Below, piece after piece: positions 7,601 to 13,912 of a stretch of DNA of 16,831 nucleotides; the first letter of the stretch is position 1; every line of letters starts with the position of its first letter. Location: contig DFKQ01000041.1 in assembly GCA_002373875.1 (NCBI GenBank), positions 1-16,831 on the forward strand, written 5' to 3'. A model generated the notes under the pieces. That model saw only the letters and a program-made list of their open reading frames with translations, searched no databases and had not been told where the DNA came from. Source of the DNA: Lachnospiraceae bacterium UBA3641 (GTDB taxonomy: Bacteria; Bacillota; Clostridia; Lachnospirales; Lachnospiraceae). The position numbers and the translations under genes were made by a program.

Positions 7601-7797
7601 TCCGGAAAATCTTCCCCAAATTCAGGTTCGGCAGGCTCTTCAAAGGAACCGTCTTTTCCAAAGTCAGCGTCACCGCCAAACTCCTCGAAATCATCAGCCG
7701 CCTGCACTGCCAGCACAAGCCCCGAAAGATTCGACGCCAGCATTGACAGAGACAGTATCATGACAATGATAAGTGTGATCCTTCTTTTTTTACTCAT
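4660..7797 (-). CDS. Exported, membrane-anchored surface protein with Ala/Glu stalk, Ig-like domain and InlB-type repeats
   Basis: A 1045-aa protein. Signal peptide at 1-34 (basic start, hydrophobic core, AQA-like end), then an acidic Asp/Glu/Gly/Pro-rich linker to about 85. Residues 86-205 are an almost pure Ala/Glu/Lys/Arg helical stalk. From 206 to 320 there is a beta-rich Ig-like region, and 322-411 resembles a bacterial Ig-like (Big2) domain. Four InlB-B-like repeats follow (413-484, 485-558, 559-633, 634-711), each with the GG-hydrophobic, 'Y/F-x-GW' pattern. An acidic linker (720-790), an unrecognised beta-rich domain (about 860-997), one transmembrane helix (1003-1028) and a short basic tail end the protein. 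There is no LPXTG. GGAGG lies 6 bases before ATG 7797. The probable role is adhesion or envelope structure; the ligand is unknown. Confidence 0.88.
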   Translation of the reverse strand: MSKKRRITLIIVMILSLSMLASNLSGLVLAVQAADDFEEFGGDADFGKDGSFEEPAEPEFGEDFPDMPSFDQPQQVEPAGPTPEELQRQAEEEAIRQAEEEAARKAQEEEIKRQAEAAAKEAEEEAKRQAEEAARAAEEEAARQEAFEKVAKEAEEAAKKQAEEEAAAEEAKRKAEEEAKRAAEEAEKAKKAAEEEAKKKAEEAMDYAIRTQVDGGSISSIWLEAIVGEGDGLTFAAENVGSRDIDLVYGITGASANVFELSLISGSTALKIGGMNKFSINLDSAAPIGVYSCTIYLKDKNDDANRNTKYISVRAEVTGSPKITSVVVYPQSIKLAQGGSLAFTAYVNANIGQVEQDVNWNVSGASSAGTYITGDGVLNIDPKEKSGSLKVVATSVADPSRYAVASVTVQSNSYNVNAVANPQNGGIVTGGGAVAGGGSVTLSAIPNKNFYFDGWIRDGQKVSTATNYTINNVRSTITVQANFKQNYVTVTAVPENDQAGAVVGGGRITYGGRTTLSAMAYNGFVFTGWKEGGSVISNQPSIELNNLTVDRKIVAMFAKTSCTLTLSSYPSEGGSVSGSGTYRLGESATVQAKPAQGYKFQYWTVNDQVIGRDNTFKIDRIDRDYSLTAVFIKEDILTHKISSGVATTGGTIAPCGTSVVAHGANITYSITPKSGFAILAVAVDGVQVGPVSSYTFKEVWTDHVIAVAFVQTDAGAKAAVASGEKPQTRKVEKVLKSEAPAVSENHVVDIVDAASGSAGDEFVEEMDLTGIDIPTDEELGIVEEPAGEQNSGVLKKLGINMDEARMMIANGDSKSILESAFYEGVLDTYVENQFAPPAEVPDYHLMSREELEQLPVDYINPSMLNLSAVVEKLITPNEVLMIAGDSSATINISLRDADKTIDEKSKKLINQAVGQKPVKYFDFTMLKMVGGMPENVTELAVPMKVVIKIPDDVYKKGKTYSIIRNHNDEIDILPDLDDDPETITFATDRFSSYAIAETVATPKSIAIRFAIGALLSLIIALSCMLILMHHHVKMRRMKRAGRQIK

Positions 7798-7821
7798 ACA
7801 ATACCTCCCTTGTTTGTCATA

Positions 7822-7836
7822 AAGGGGTCTCCCCTT
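7822..7836 (-). repeat. Hairpin in the 5' leader of the surface-protein gene
   Basis: AAGGGG (7822-7827) and CCCCTT (7831-7836) form a 6-bp stem with a three-base loop, about 14 bases before the ribosome-binding site. There is no T run, so it is not a terminator. It may stabilise the mRNA or affect initiation. Confidence 0.5.
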
Positions 7837-7945
7837 ACAATATGAATCATGTCACATTTTATCCATTCCGTCACATATAATCTTACTACATTTCCCAATT
7901 CTTTACAACGTCAGCATCTGCACATTACGCTTTTTCATGGACTAT

Positions 7946-7961
7946 CTGTAACATCTTACAG
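7946..7961 (-). repeat. Inverted repeat near the transcription start
   Basis: CTGTAA (7946-7951) and TTACAG (7956-7961) are perfect arms around CATC. They lie just downstream of the -10 box, where the transcript should begin. It could be an operator or a 5'-end hairpin. Confidence 0.45.
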
Positions 7962-7964
7962 CAT

Positions 7965-7992
7965 ATTATACAGACCGTCACAAAAATGTCAC
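7965..7992 (-). promoter_or_regulatory. Promoter of the surface-protein gene
   Basis: On the - strand: GTGACA (7992-7987, 5 of 6 to TTGACA), 16 bp, then perfect TATAAT (7970-7965). It gives a leader of about 160 nt before ATG 7797. A weaker TTGTAA/TAAGAT pair nearer the gene was also seen. No intrinsic terminator separates it from the upstream NRPS-like gene, so some read-through is possible. Confidence 0.65.
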
Positions 7993-7997
7993 ACCTG

Positions 7998-8009
7998 CTT
8001 ATATATAAG
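7998..8009. repeat. 12-bp AT-rich palindrome after the NRPS-like gene
   Basis: CTTATATATAAG is a perfect palindrome, 2 bp beyond the stop of the 8012-10972 gene and just upstream of the -35 box at 7992. Its position suits an UP element or operator of the downstream promoter. Confidence 0.4.
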
Positions 8010-8011
8010 GT

Positions 8012-10972
8012 TCAACAAACAGTCATAATATCCATTGCATCTTTCATTATATTAAGGTAATTATCAACCTGGCTGTCATCATAGAACAGATCATCATGGG
8101 TATGTTCGGGAAAATCGATTATCTTAAAATTTGAAGCATACCTTGCAATAACTTCCAGGTTCTTACGCTTTTCATCAATGGTCTTTTCGCGTTCCTGATA
8201 CTTAAGGGCATTCAACTGAATAACCGGTCCGTCATACTTTGGTATGGTCTTTACCGTACTGATTAGCCTTCCAACCATATTCAGCTTCTTCACCACCTCC
8301 CTGAGGGTTATGGTTCCTCCCGTGATATCATAAAGATTCTTCGGAAAATCCGTAATAGAATACTCTTTTCTCGGCTTACCCAAAAGCATATCGGAAAAAT
8401 CAGTATCTCCCATCAGAACAAATGGCTTATCACCATGTTCTTCAGCCCATGATGCCGCAAGAGTATATGCCACGTAGCCACCCCATGAAAATCCCATAAA
8501 ACCATCCACCTTTTTACATTCTTTTGGAAGATGATTCTCCAGAATCGTAAAATACATGTCGTTAACTTCATCATAGTCTGCGTCTTTAAAGAGCAGATCA
8601 TAATGACTGTCCGTCTGTTCGATAACAAAGATGTTGAACTGATCACTGAAGGTCTTGAGCATCTTCAGCGTCCTTGCCACAGTTGCCACGCCATATATAA
8701 ACACAAGCATCGGTTTATCTTTATCATACTCGCCGTAATTCCAGAATACCCTCTGTTTACCGGCAATAAGCTTTCGTATGGTTCTGTAGCGCATCACATC
8801 CGTGACTCTGTATTTAAGCCCGTATTCCAGCAAATTGATTATTGATACAAACATCATTGAGCTAAGGGATGTCATTCCCAGCTCAAACAGATCATCGGTT
8901 ACGCCAAAATCCTTTCCCGGCAAAATCTCTTTGGCAATATCCAGTATATGAGTTTCAAGTGCCGTCTGAGGCTGCTCGCCTTTAATATCCACCAGATTCT
9001 CGGGAACCGGCATATGCCTTCTGTCGATCTTATTATTGGGCAGAACCGGCATTTTCTCAAGTCTCATGTAAATCTCGGGCTTCATATAATCCGGCAGAGA
9101 AGAAGCAGTCATAAAATCACGAAATCTGCTTTCATCGACAACCGTTCCGTCCTTTACCGTATAATACAGGATCAGATGTCTTCCTCCGTACACATCAGAT
9201 ACAAGGGCTACGGTTTCCTTAATACCTTCATGTTTACCGGCAACTACCTCTATCTCTCCAAGCTCGATCCTGTATCCCCGAAGCTTAACCTGATTATCTA
9301 TCCTTCCAAGAAATTCCAGATATCCATCTTCATTGTATCTTACCAGATCGCCTGTGTGATACATACGCTCACCCGGCAAATACGGACATTCCGTAAATAC
9401 CTTTTGGGTCAGGTCATCCCTGTTATTATAGCCGATGCCAACCTGAATTCCGACAGCACATAATTCACCGGCCACACCGGCAGGGAGCAGCTTTTCATTT
9501 TTATCAAGGATCAGGCACGTGTTGCCCGGAATAGGGCGTCCGATAGGCACATTGTTATATGAAACCCCAGTTTCAAGCGGGAACCAGGTAACATCACCTG
9601 TACATTCCGTAGGTCCGTACTGATTGAATATCTGTAAACCGGGTTTGCCGGTTACTCCGTACAGGGCCTCTCCGCCTGCGATTATAAAACGCATCGGAAG
9701 CTCGTATTCGGTCATCAGGGTCCTTGCAACCGATGTGGTGAATCCACCGCCCGTTATCCTGTTCCTGCGCATAAACCCGACGATCTCATCATAATCCCTT
9801 CTCTTGTCCTCACCAAGTATAAATACCGATGCGCCTGCTTCAAGAGTCGGAAAATAATCCTCGATGTGGGCATCAAACGAAAATGACCTGTACGCAAGAA
9901 TCCGGTCACTGTTTTTTATTCCGACAAGATTTTTAATGGAAATTGAATAGTTTAATAGGGATTTATGTGCGATCATAACCCCTTTGGGCTTCCCGGTAGA
10001 ACCCGATGTGTAAATCATATAGGCCTTACCCTCAGGATCGGCTCCGGGAAGTGTGTCCCGATCATGATCATCCGGCCTTCCCTTTTTAATTGCCGCTTCA
10101 ATCTCATCTTCGGTAAGAATGATCTTCGCTCCGGAGTCCTCTATCATGAAGTTGATCCTTTCCCCCGGATATGCCGGATCTATCGGCAAAAATGCACAAC
10201 CCGCCTTATGTATTGCTACGATCGCCGTGACATATTCTTTTACTCTGTCAAGCTCAACACCGATAAAGTCACCTTTAACGGCACCTGCATCCAAAAGGTG
10301 AAGCGCAAGGATATTGGAAGCATTATCAAGCTCCCTGTAGGTATATGTTCCGTTGTCGGCACTTACTGCCAGAGAATCCGGAGAATTTTTTACGTTTTCA
10401 CTGAAATAATCAAGCCAGGTCTTTGACCGGTCTATAGGATATTCCTTTTCCGCGGAAGACTCTATTATTCTTTTTGCTTCCTCAGATGTAACCTTATTAA
10501 GCCCGGACAGATACACATCCGGATTTTCGGCAATCTGTTCCGCAAACAGATTAAGCAGTCCTATAACAGTATTTATCTTATTTATACTGTGTTTCTCCTC
10601 ATCATACTCTATGGATATGTCCATATCACCCTCTGCTGAAGGTTTAATGATAAAATCTATCCCGTATAACCCGTCTTCCGATCCCCTGCCATATTCAGCC
10701 GGCTCATCAAAGGTCTTGTTTATGCTGTTAACAGCTTCTCTTGCTGTGGCCTCTTCTGATTCCAATATTGCAAATATTTTTTTCTTCTCATTTTGAAAAT
10801 CAGAAGTAAAATCCACTCTGTAATAAACGGAAGCATCCCTCTCGAAGACCAGATTGACCAGTCCGACAAGTAAAAGAGCCGAATTCTCAAAGGCAGCCGT
10901 CCTGTCCCTGACGGATTGGCCTATATTTTCAATGATGTTACCCTGTATCCGGATTTCCTGCTTATGTATCAT
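8012..10972 (-). CDS. NRPS-like single-module protein: remnant C, adenylation, carrier, thioesterase
   Basis: A 986-aa protein. Residues 1-170 resemble the C-terminal half of a condensation domain, without HHxxxDG, so probably inactive. The adenylation domain (about 180-660) has YTSGSTGKPKG (321-331), FDAH (366-369), NQYGPTE (450-456), YHTGD (538-542), GRIDNQVKLRGYRIE (556-570) and NKID (647-650) with the catalytic Lys648. Asp367 at the amino-group position means an amino-acid substrate. Hand alignment to the gramicidin Phe domain gives pocket code DAEGIAQGDK; Glu371 and Asp460 could suit a basic residue (weak inference). The carrier domain has the phosphopantetheine Ser702 in LGMTSL. The thioesterase (about 753-986) has GFSWGG with Ser829, Asp856 or 858, and His957 or 959. 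It starts 12 bp after mobA, with AAGGGG before the ATG. The product and any link to molybdenum are unknown. Confidence 0.88.
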   Translation of the reverse strand: MIHKQEIRIQGNIIENIGQSVRDRTAAFENSALLLVGLVNLVFERDASVYYRVDFTSDFQNEKKKIFAILESEEATAREAVNSINKTFDEPAEYGRGSEDGLYGIDFIIKPSAEGDMDISIEYDEEKHSINKINTVIGLLNLFAEQIAENPDVYLSGLNKVTSEEAKRIIESSAEKEYPIDRSKTWLDYFSENVKNSPDSLAVSADNGTYTYRELDNASNILALHLLDAGAVKGDFIGVELDRVKEYVTAIVAIHKAGCAFLPIDPAYPGERINFMIEDSGAKIILTEDEIEAAIKKGRPDDHDRDTLPGADPEGKAYMIYTSGSTGKPKGVMIAHKSLLNYSISIKNLVGIKNSDRILAYRSFSFDAHIEDYFPTLEAGASVFILGEDKRRDYDEIVGFMRRNRITGGGFTTSVARTLMTEYELPMRFIIAGGEALYGVTGKPGLQIFNQYGPTECTGDVTWFPLETGVSYNNVPIGRPIPGNTCLILDKNEKLLPAGVAGELCAVGIQVGIGYNNRDDLTQKVFTECPYLPGERMYHTGDLVRYNEDGYLEFLGRIDNQVKLRGYRIELGEIEVVAGKHEGIKETVALVSDVYGGRHLILYYTVKDGTVVDESRFRDFMTASSLPDYMKPEIYMRLEKMPVLPNNKIDRRHMPVPENLVDIKGEQPQTALETHILDIAKEILPGKDFGVTDDLFELGMTSLSSMMFVSIINLLEYGLKYRVTDVMRYRTIRKLIAGKQRVFWNYGEYDKDKPMLVFIYGVATVARTLKMLKTFSDQFNIFVIEQTDSHYDLLFKDADYDEVNDMYFTILENHLPKECKKVDGFMGFSWGGYVAYTLAASWAEEHGDKPFVLMGDTDFSDMLLGKPRKEYSITDFPKNLYDITGGTITLREVVKKLNMVGRLISTVKTIPKYDGPVIQLNALKYQEREKTIDEKRKNLEVIARYASNFKIIDFPEHTHDDLFYDDSQVDNYLNIMKDAMDIMTVC

Positions 10973-10984
10973 AGTTACCCCTTT

Positions 10985-11593
10985 TCATTCTTTTACATCA
11001 GTCATCACAAAGGCTGAAATATCCGAAGGGCTGTTGAGATTCATGTAGGCGGACGGATTATTGCTGTCGTAGAAGCCCACCCTATCGGCGTACTCCTTCG
11101 CATCCCTTATCCTGTATATTCCGGCTTCCGCCATTTTCTCAAGTGCCGTCAGGGCTCTTACCGAGTAGATGCTTGCAAGGGGCTGAATGTCCTTCCCCTC
11201 CGTTCGCGCCCACAGGATATCCTCACCCGCGTACACGCCGCATATCGAGCGTATCTCATCCTTATTGTATCCAATTATATCACATGCAATAAAAAGAACC
11301 GCATCAAGTTTATCTGTTTTTGCTCTTTTAAGAACAGAAACAAATCCCCCAAGCGGTCCTATATCATCATATTCATCCTCCACGTTTGTATAGCCGGTCC
11401 TGCAGACAGCCTGTCCCCTGCGTATTGAAAGGTATCTTGAAACAATGCACGATCCGTAACAATCATCAACCTCATCACATATCTTTTCAAGAAAAGTCCG
11501 GCCATCTCCTTTTATGATCACATTCTCCTTAGGCTGTCCCATCCTTGTCGACCTTCCGCCCACAAGCACGGCGGTCCCTATCCTATACTTCAT
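10985..11593 (-). CDS. mobA: Molybdenum cofactor guanylyltransferase MobA
   Basis: Transfers GMP from GTP to Mo-molybdopterin, forming the MGD cofactor used by DMSO-reductase family enzymes. 202 aa, near normal. Family motifs are LVGGRSTRMGQPK (10-22, nucleotide-binding loop), GPLGG (79-83), ACD with Asp105 for the metal, and NLNSP (185-189). The ATG at 11593 has only a weak ribosome-binding site (GCGGTG); an overlapping 11-codon reading frame just upstream might couple translation. It lies 40 bp after the MobB-MoaC fusion and 12 bp before the NRPS-like gene. A related nucleotide transfer (CMP) cannot be excluded. Confidence 0.87.
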   Translation of the reverse strand: MKYRIGTAVLVGGRSTRMGQPKENVIIKGDGRTFLEKICDEVDDCYGSCIVSRYLSIRRGQAVCRTGYTNVEDEYDDIGPLGGFVSVLKRAKTDKLDAVLFIACDIIGYNKDEIRSICGVYAGEDILWARTEGKDIQPLASIYSVRALTALEKMAEAGIYRIRDAKEYADRVGFYDSNNPSAYMNLNSPSDISAFVMTDVKE

Positions 11594-11633
11594 AATTTAC
11601 ACCGCATTCTTCTGACATAATGACTTACTTATT

Positions 11634-12650
11634 TCAAATGCCGGCCTTGTAGTCTCCATGCACTCCGCCGCTCTTGCTTAACAGCTTCACATCCGTGATC
11701 TTAATATCCCTCTGCACCGCCTTGCACATATCATACACGGTAAGGGCCGCCACCGAGCAAGCCGTTAAGGCCTCCATCTCAACCCCCGTCCTCCCGGTGC
11801 ATTTCACCGATGCCTCTATATCGACTGACAGCTCTTCTTCATTAAGCTTTAGCCTTACATCCGTTCCGTCGATCATTATCGGATGACACATGGGAATGAT
11901 ATCCGGAGTCCTCTTGGCTCCCATTATTCCCGCCACCTGTGCTACAGTAAGCACATCCCCCTTCTTTATGCCGCCGGAACTTATCAGCTTAAATGTCTCC
12001 GCATTCACAAGGACCTTAGCCCCGGCCTTCGCTTCCCTTAAGGTAATATCCTTATCGGAGACATTGACCATTCTGGCATTTCCCTCGGGATCGAAATGCG
12101 TAAGATCATCCGTTTTCTGTCTTACCTGCTCCTTACACTTATCGGAACCCGTAATATCACTGATTATCCATTCGGTTATTCCCTCGGCATCATCAAGGTC
12201 AAATACCGGTCTGTCTGTGTTTTCGAACCCGGAAACATCATCGCAGGCAAGCGCCCTGTATACCCCCGCTTCTTCAGCCAGTTTACAGTCAGTTCGTTTG
12301 CTTGTCACACCCATTCTGGGAATATCGGCATACTTATACCCTTCCACCAGTATGATATCAGCGTTACCGATATCCGCCGCCATCTCCTCAAGGGACATTG
12401 GATAACTGTTAAGCCGGGCACTCTTTGATACCGATGATATCATGACGGTATCGGCGCCGGCTCCGGTAAACCTGCAGGTATCCTTACCCTCTTTATCCAT
12501 GTCAAAATCATGCCCGTCATGTTTTATTACGGCCACCTTAAGTCCCTTATTCTTAAGCAGGGGGATAAGTTTCTCTATAAGAGTTGTTTTCCCGCATCCC
12601 GAGAAACCCGAAAATCCCAATACGGGTATACGTTTTTTTTCTTCTGACAT
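11634..12650 (-). CDS. MobB-MoaC fusion: molybdopterin-guanine dinucleotide GTPase plus cPMP synthase
   Basis: A 338-aa fusion. Residues 1-170 are MobB: P-loop GFSGCGKTT (15-23) and the Walker-B-like strand DIILVEGYK (98-106). MobB is a GTP-binding partner of MobA. Residues 183-334 are MoaC, which with MoaA makes cyclic pyranopterin monophosphate: THFDPEGNARMV at the start, Lys230 in KKGDV, His256 in PMCHP, MEALTA and YDMCKA with Asp307 and Lys310, and KSGGVHGDY at the end. All catalytic residues of MoaC seem present. A linker of about 12 residues joins the two. The start is taken as ATG 12650; an in-frame TTG at 12674 would cover the GGAAAGGGAAG purine tract. Gene names would be mobB and moaC. 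Confidence 0.9.
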   Translation of the reverse strand: MSEEKKRIPVLGFSGFSGCGKTTLIEKLIPLLKNKGLKVAVIKHDGHDFDMDKEGKDTCRFTGAGADTVMISSVSKSARLNSYPMSLEEMAADIGNADIILVEGYKYADIPRMGVTSKRTDCKLAEEAGVYRALACDDVSGFENTDRPVFDLDDAEGITEWIISDITGSDKCKEQVRQKTDDLTHFDPEGNARMVNVSDKDITLREAKAGAKVLVNAETFKLISSGGIKKGDVLTVAQVAGIMGAKRTPDIIPMCHPIMIDGTDVRLKLNEEELSVDIEASVKCTGRTGVEMEALTACSVAALTVYDMCKAVQRDIKITDVKLLSKSGGVHGDYKAGI

Positions 12651-12702
12651 GACTTCCCTTTCCGAATAAAGCAATATCCTCTACATCCCAAACGAATTGA
12701 AG

Positions 12703-12848
12703 GATCTTTGTAACTGTTCAGCACAGTCCGAAGCACTTGCTGCTGAGGACGTAAGAACATGATATGGGAGTGAGTATGCCCTTTGCCGAAGGCAAATCTG
12801 CATGGGCATACGAAATGTATCTGTGAAGGTACTGAACAGATACGGATC
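12703..12848. repeat. Structured 146-bp intergenic element with inverted ends, between Moco genes
   Basis: The ends are inverted copies: GATC at 12703-12706 then GTAACTGTTCAG (12710-12721) on +, and GATC then GTATCTGTTCAG on - (12848-12832). Inside are three foldable parts: TGCTGAGGAC region folding with 12721-12730, GTATGCCC 12774-12781 / GGGCATAC 12804-12811 enclosing TTTGCC 12782-12787 / GGCAAA 12791-12796, and GTATCTGT 12817-12824 / ACAGATAC 12836-12843. The last hairpin competes with the end-to-end pairing. No gene is seen. It could be an interspersed palindromic repeat (MITE-like) or a regulatory RNA upstream of MobB-MoaC. I do not recognise the Moco riboswitch consensus with confidence. 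Confidence 0.65.
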
Positions 12849-12850
12849 TT

Positions 12851-13897
12851 TTAATATCTCCCGAAGGTACAATTGGGATAATGACACTGCTCGCACATCT
12901 GGCACAATCCCCCTTCCGCGATCCTTATAAGATCTTCTTTGCCAAACCTTATCCCTGCATAGATCTGCGGAAGCAGCACATCAAACATTGTTGCCGGTCT
13001 GCTTATGGCAGCACCGGGTATACCGAGAAGAGCCCTGTCACCCAGATAAGCCACAAGAGTCATGTTCCCGGGCTGGGCCGGTATACCGTAGCTTATGATA
13101 TCAGCTCCAAGCTTCTTTATTGCGCCGGGAGTCAGGTCATCGGGATCCACAGACATTCCACCCGTGAATATAAGAATATCCGCTCCTTTATCAAGCAGTT
13201 CTCTTGCAGCCCCCATTATCATATCCATATCATCATCGCATATCGTAATGTCCAATATACTACCCGGATAGTATGACAGCTTCTTTCTGACAACAGGTTG
13301 AAAACGGTCTTCTATACGCCCGTTATATACTTCGGAGCCAGTGATTATGACTCCTGCCCGCTTCTCCTTATAGGGTATGAGGTCAAGGAGCCTCTCATCC
13401 CTGCACATCTCTTCAGCCTGCCTGATCTTATCTTCCCCGGTAAAGAGGGGAACTATCCTCATGGATGCCAGTCTGTTCCCCTTCTCCACCCTGTAATGAT
13501 CGGGAAGGGTTGTTATCGTAATATCTCCTATCGAATTAATCCTCGAAAGGAGCTCCGTATTTACCCTGAACATTCCGCATATATCGCTTATAAGCAAAAC
13601 CTTTCCCTCGGAAGGCCCCTCGTAGTGGGCATTTTCCACAGGTGCCATTGCGGCCATCCTGAGGGCGCAGTCCTCCTCATGAACCATTCCATCGGGAAGT
13701 TCTCCGGCATATATGGTCTTCTTGCCGATATCGAGAAGAAGCTTTATATCCTTTTCTTCTATCACATGACCCCTCTTAAAGAGTGGACCCTTAAATCCCG
13801 GGTACATTGCCGTTACGTCATGGCACAGGGCCATCCCCACAGCATCCTCAACCCTTATCCTTCTCATGTTTTCTTTCATGTCAGTCATAGTCTTCAT
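12851..13897 (-). CDS. MoeA/MogA-type molybdopterin-binding protein with C-terminal cysteine cluster
   Basis: A 348-aa protein. Residues about 180-315 form a MoCF (molybdopterin-binding) domain: ITGSEV (185-190), FTGGMSVDPDD (244-254), QPGN (275-278) and GIPG (292-295). The first 175 residues resemble the family's N-terminal region, without the SPYDGYA motif of MoeA. The end carries Cys332, Cys335, Cys338 and Cys343 in a CxxCxxCx4C pattern, a possible metal or iron-sulfur site. Such proteins occur beside Moco genes in clostridia; the precise reaction is not established. The start is ambiguous: ATG 13897 has AAGG 4 bases upstream, ATG 13888 is further away. It lies 15 bp after moeA. Confidence 0.8.
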   Translation of the reverse strand: MKTMTDMKENMRRIRVEDAVGMALCHDVTAMYPGFKGPLFKRGHVIEEKDIKLLLDIGKKTIYAGELPDGMVHEEDCALRMAAMAPVENAHYEGPSEGKVLLISDICGMFRVNTELLSRINSIGDITITTLPDHYRVEKGNRLASMRIVPLFTGEDKIRQAEEMCRDERLLDLIPYKEKRAGVIITGSEVYNGRIEDRFQPVVRKKLSYYPGSILDITICDDDMDMIMGAARELLDKGADILIFTGGMSVDPDDLTPGAIKKLGADIISYGIPAQPGNMTLVAYLGDRALLGIPGAAISRPATMFDVLLPQIYAGIRFGKEDLIRIAEGGLCQMCEQCHYPNCTFGRY

Positions 13898-13912
13898 CTA
13901 ACCTTAAAATAC

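Larger units (their letters stand above)
7851..7993 (-). promoter_or_regulatory. Four TGTGAC hexamers in the surface-protein promoter region
   Basis: TGTGAC (seen as GTCACA on +) occurs at 7851-7856, 7870-7875, 7977-7982 and 7988-7993. The last two are 11 bp apart, one helical turn, in direct orientation, and overlap the promoter's -35 and spacer. Direct repeats at this spacing are typical of response-regulator binding sites, so this could be an operator. The regulator is not known. Confidence 0.45.

Noticed and set aside
12651..12674. TTG start at 12674 for the MobB-MoaC fusion
   Set aside because: It would place the purine-rich ribosome-binding tract inside the gene. ATG 12650 has that tract just upstream, and the MobB P-loop begins at a normal distance from it.
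12703..12848. Naming the element a Moco riboswitch
   Set aside because: The position fits, but I could not match the conserved bases of that RNA class, and the inverted ends fit a repeat at least as well. It is left as an unassigned structured element.
12681..12905. 74-codon - strand frame across the structured intergenic element
   Set aside because: It overlaps the end of the 13897-12851 gene in another frame, and the sequence is explained by inverted repeats rather than codons.
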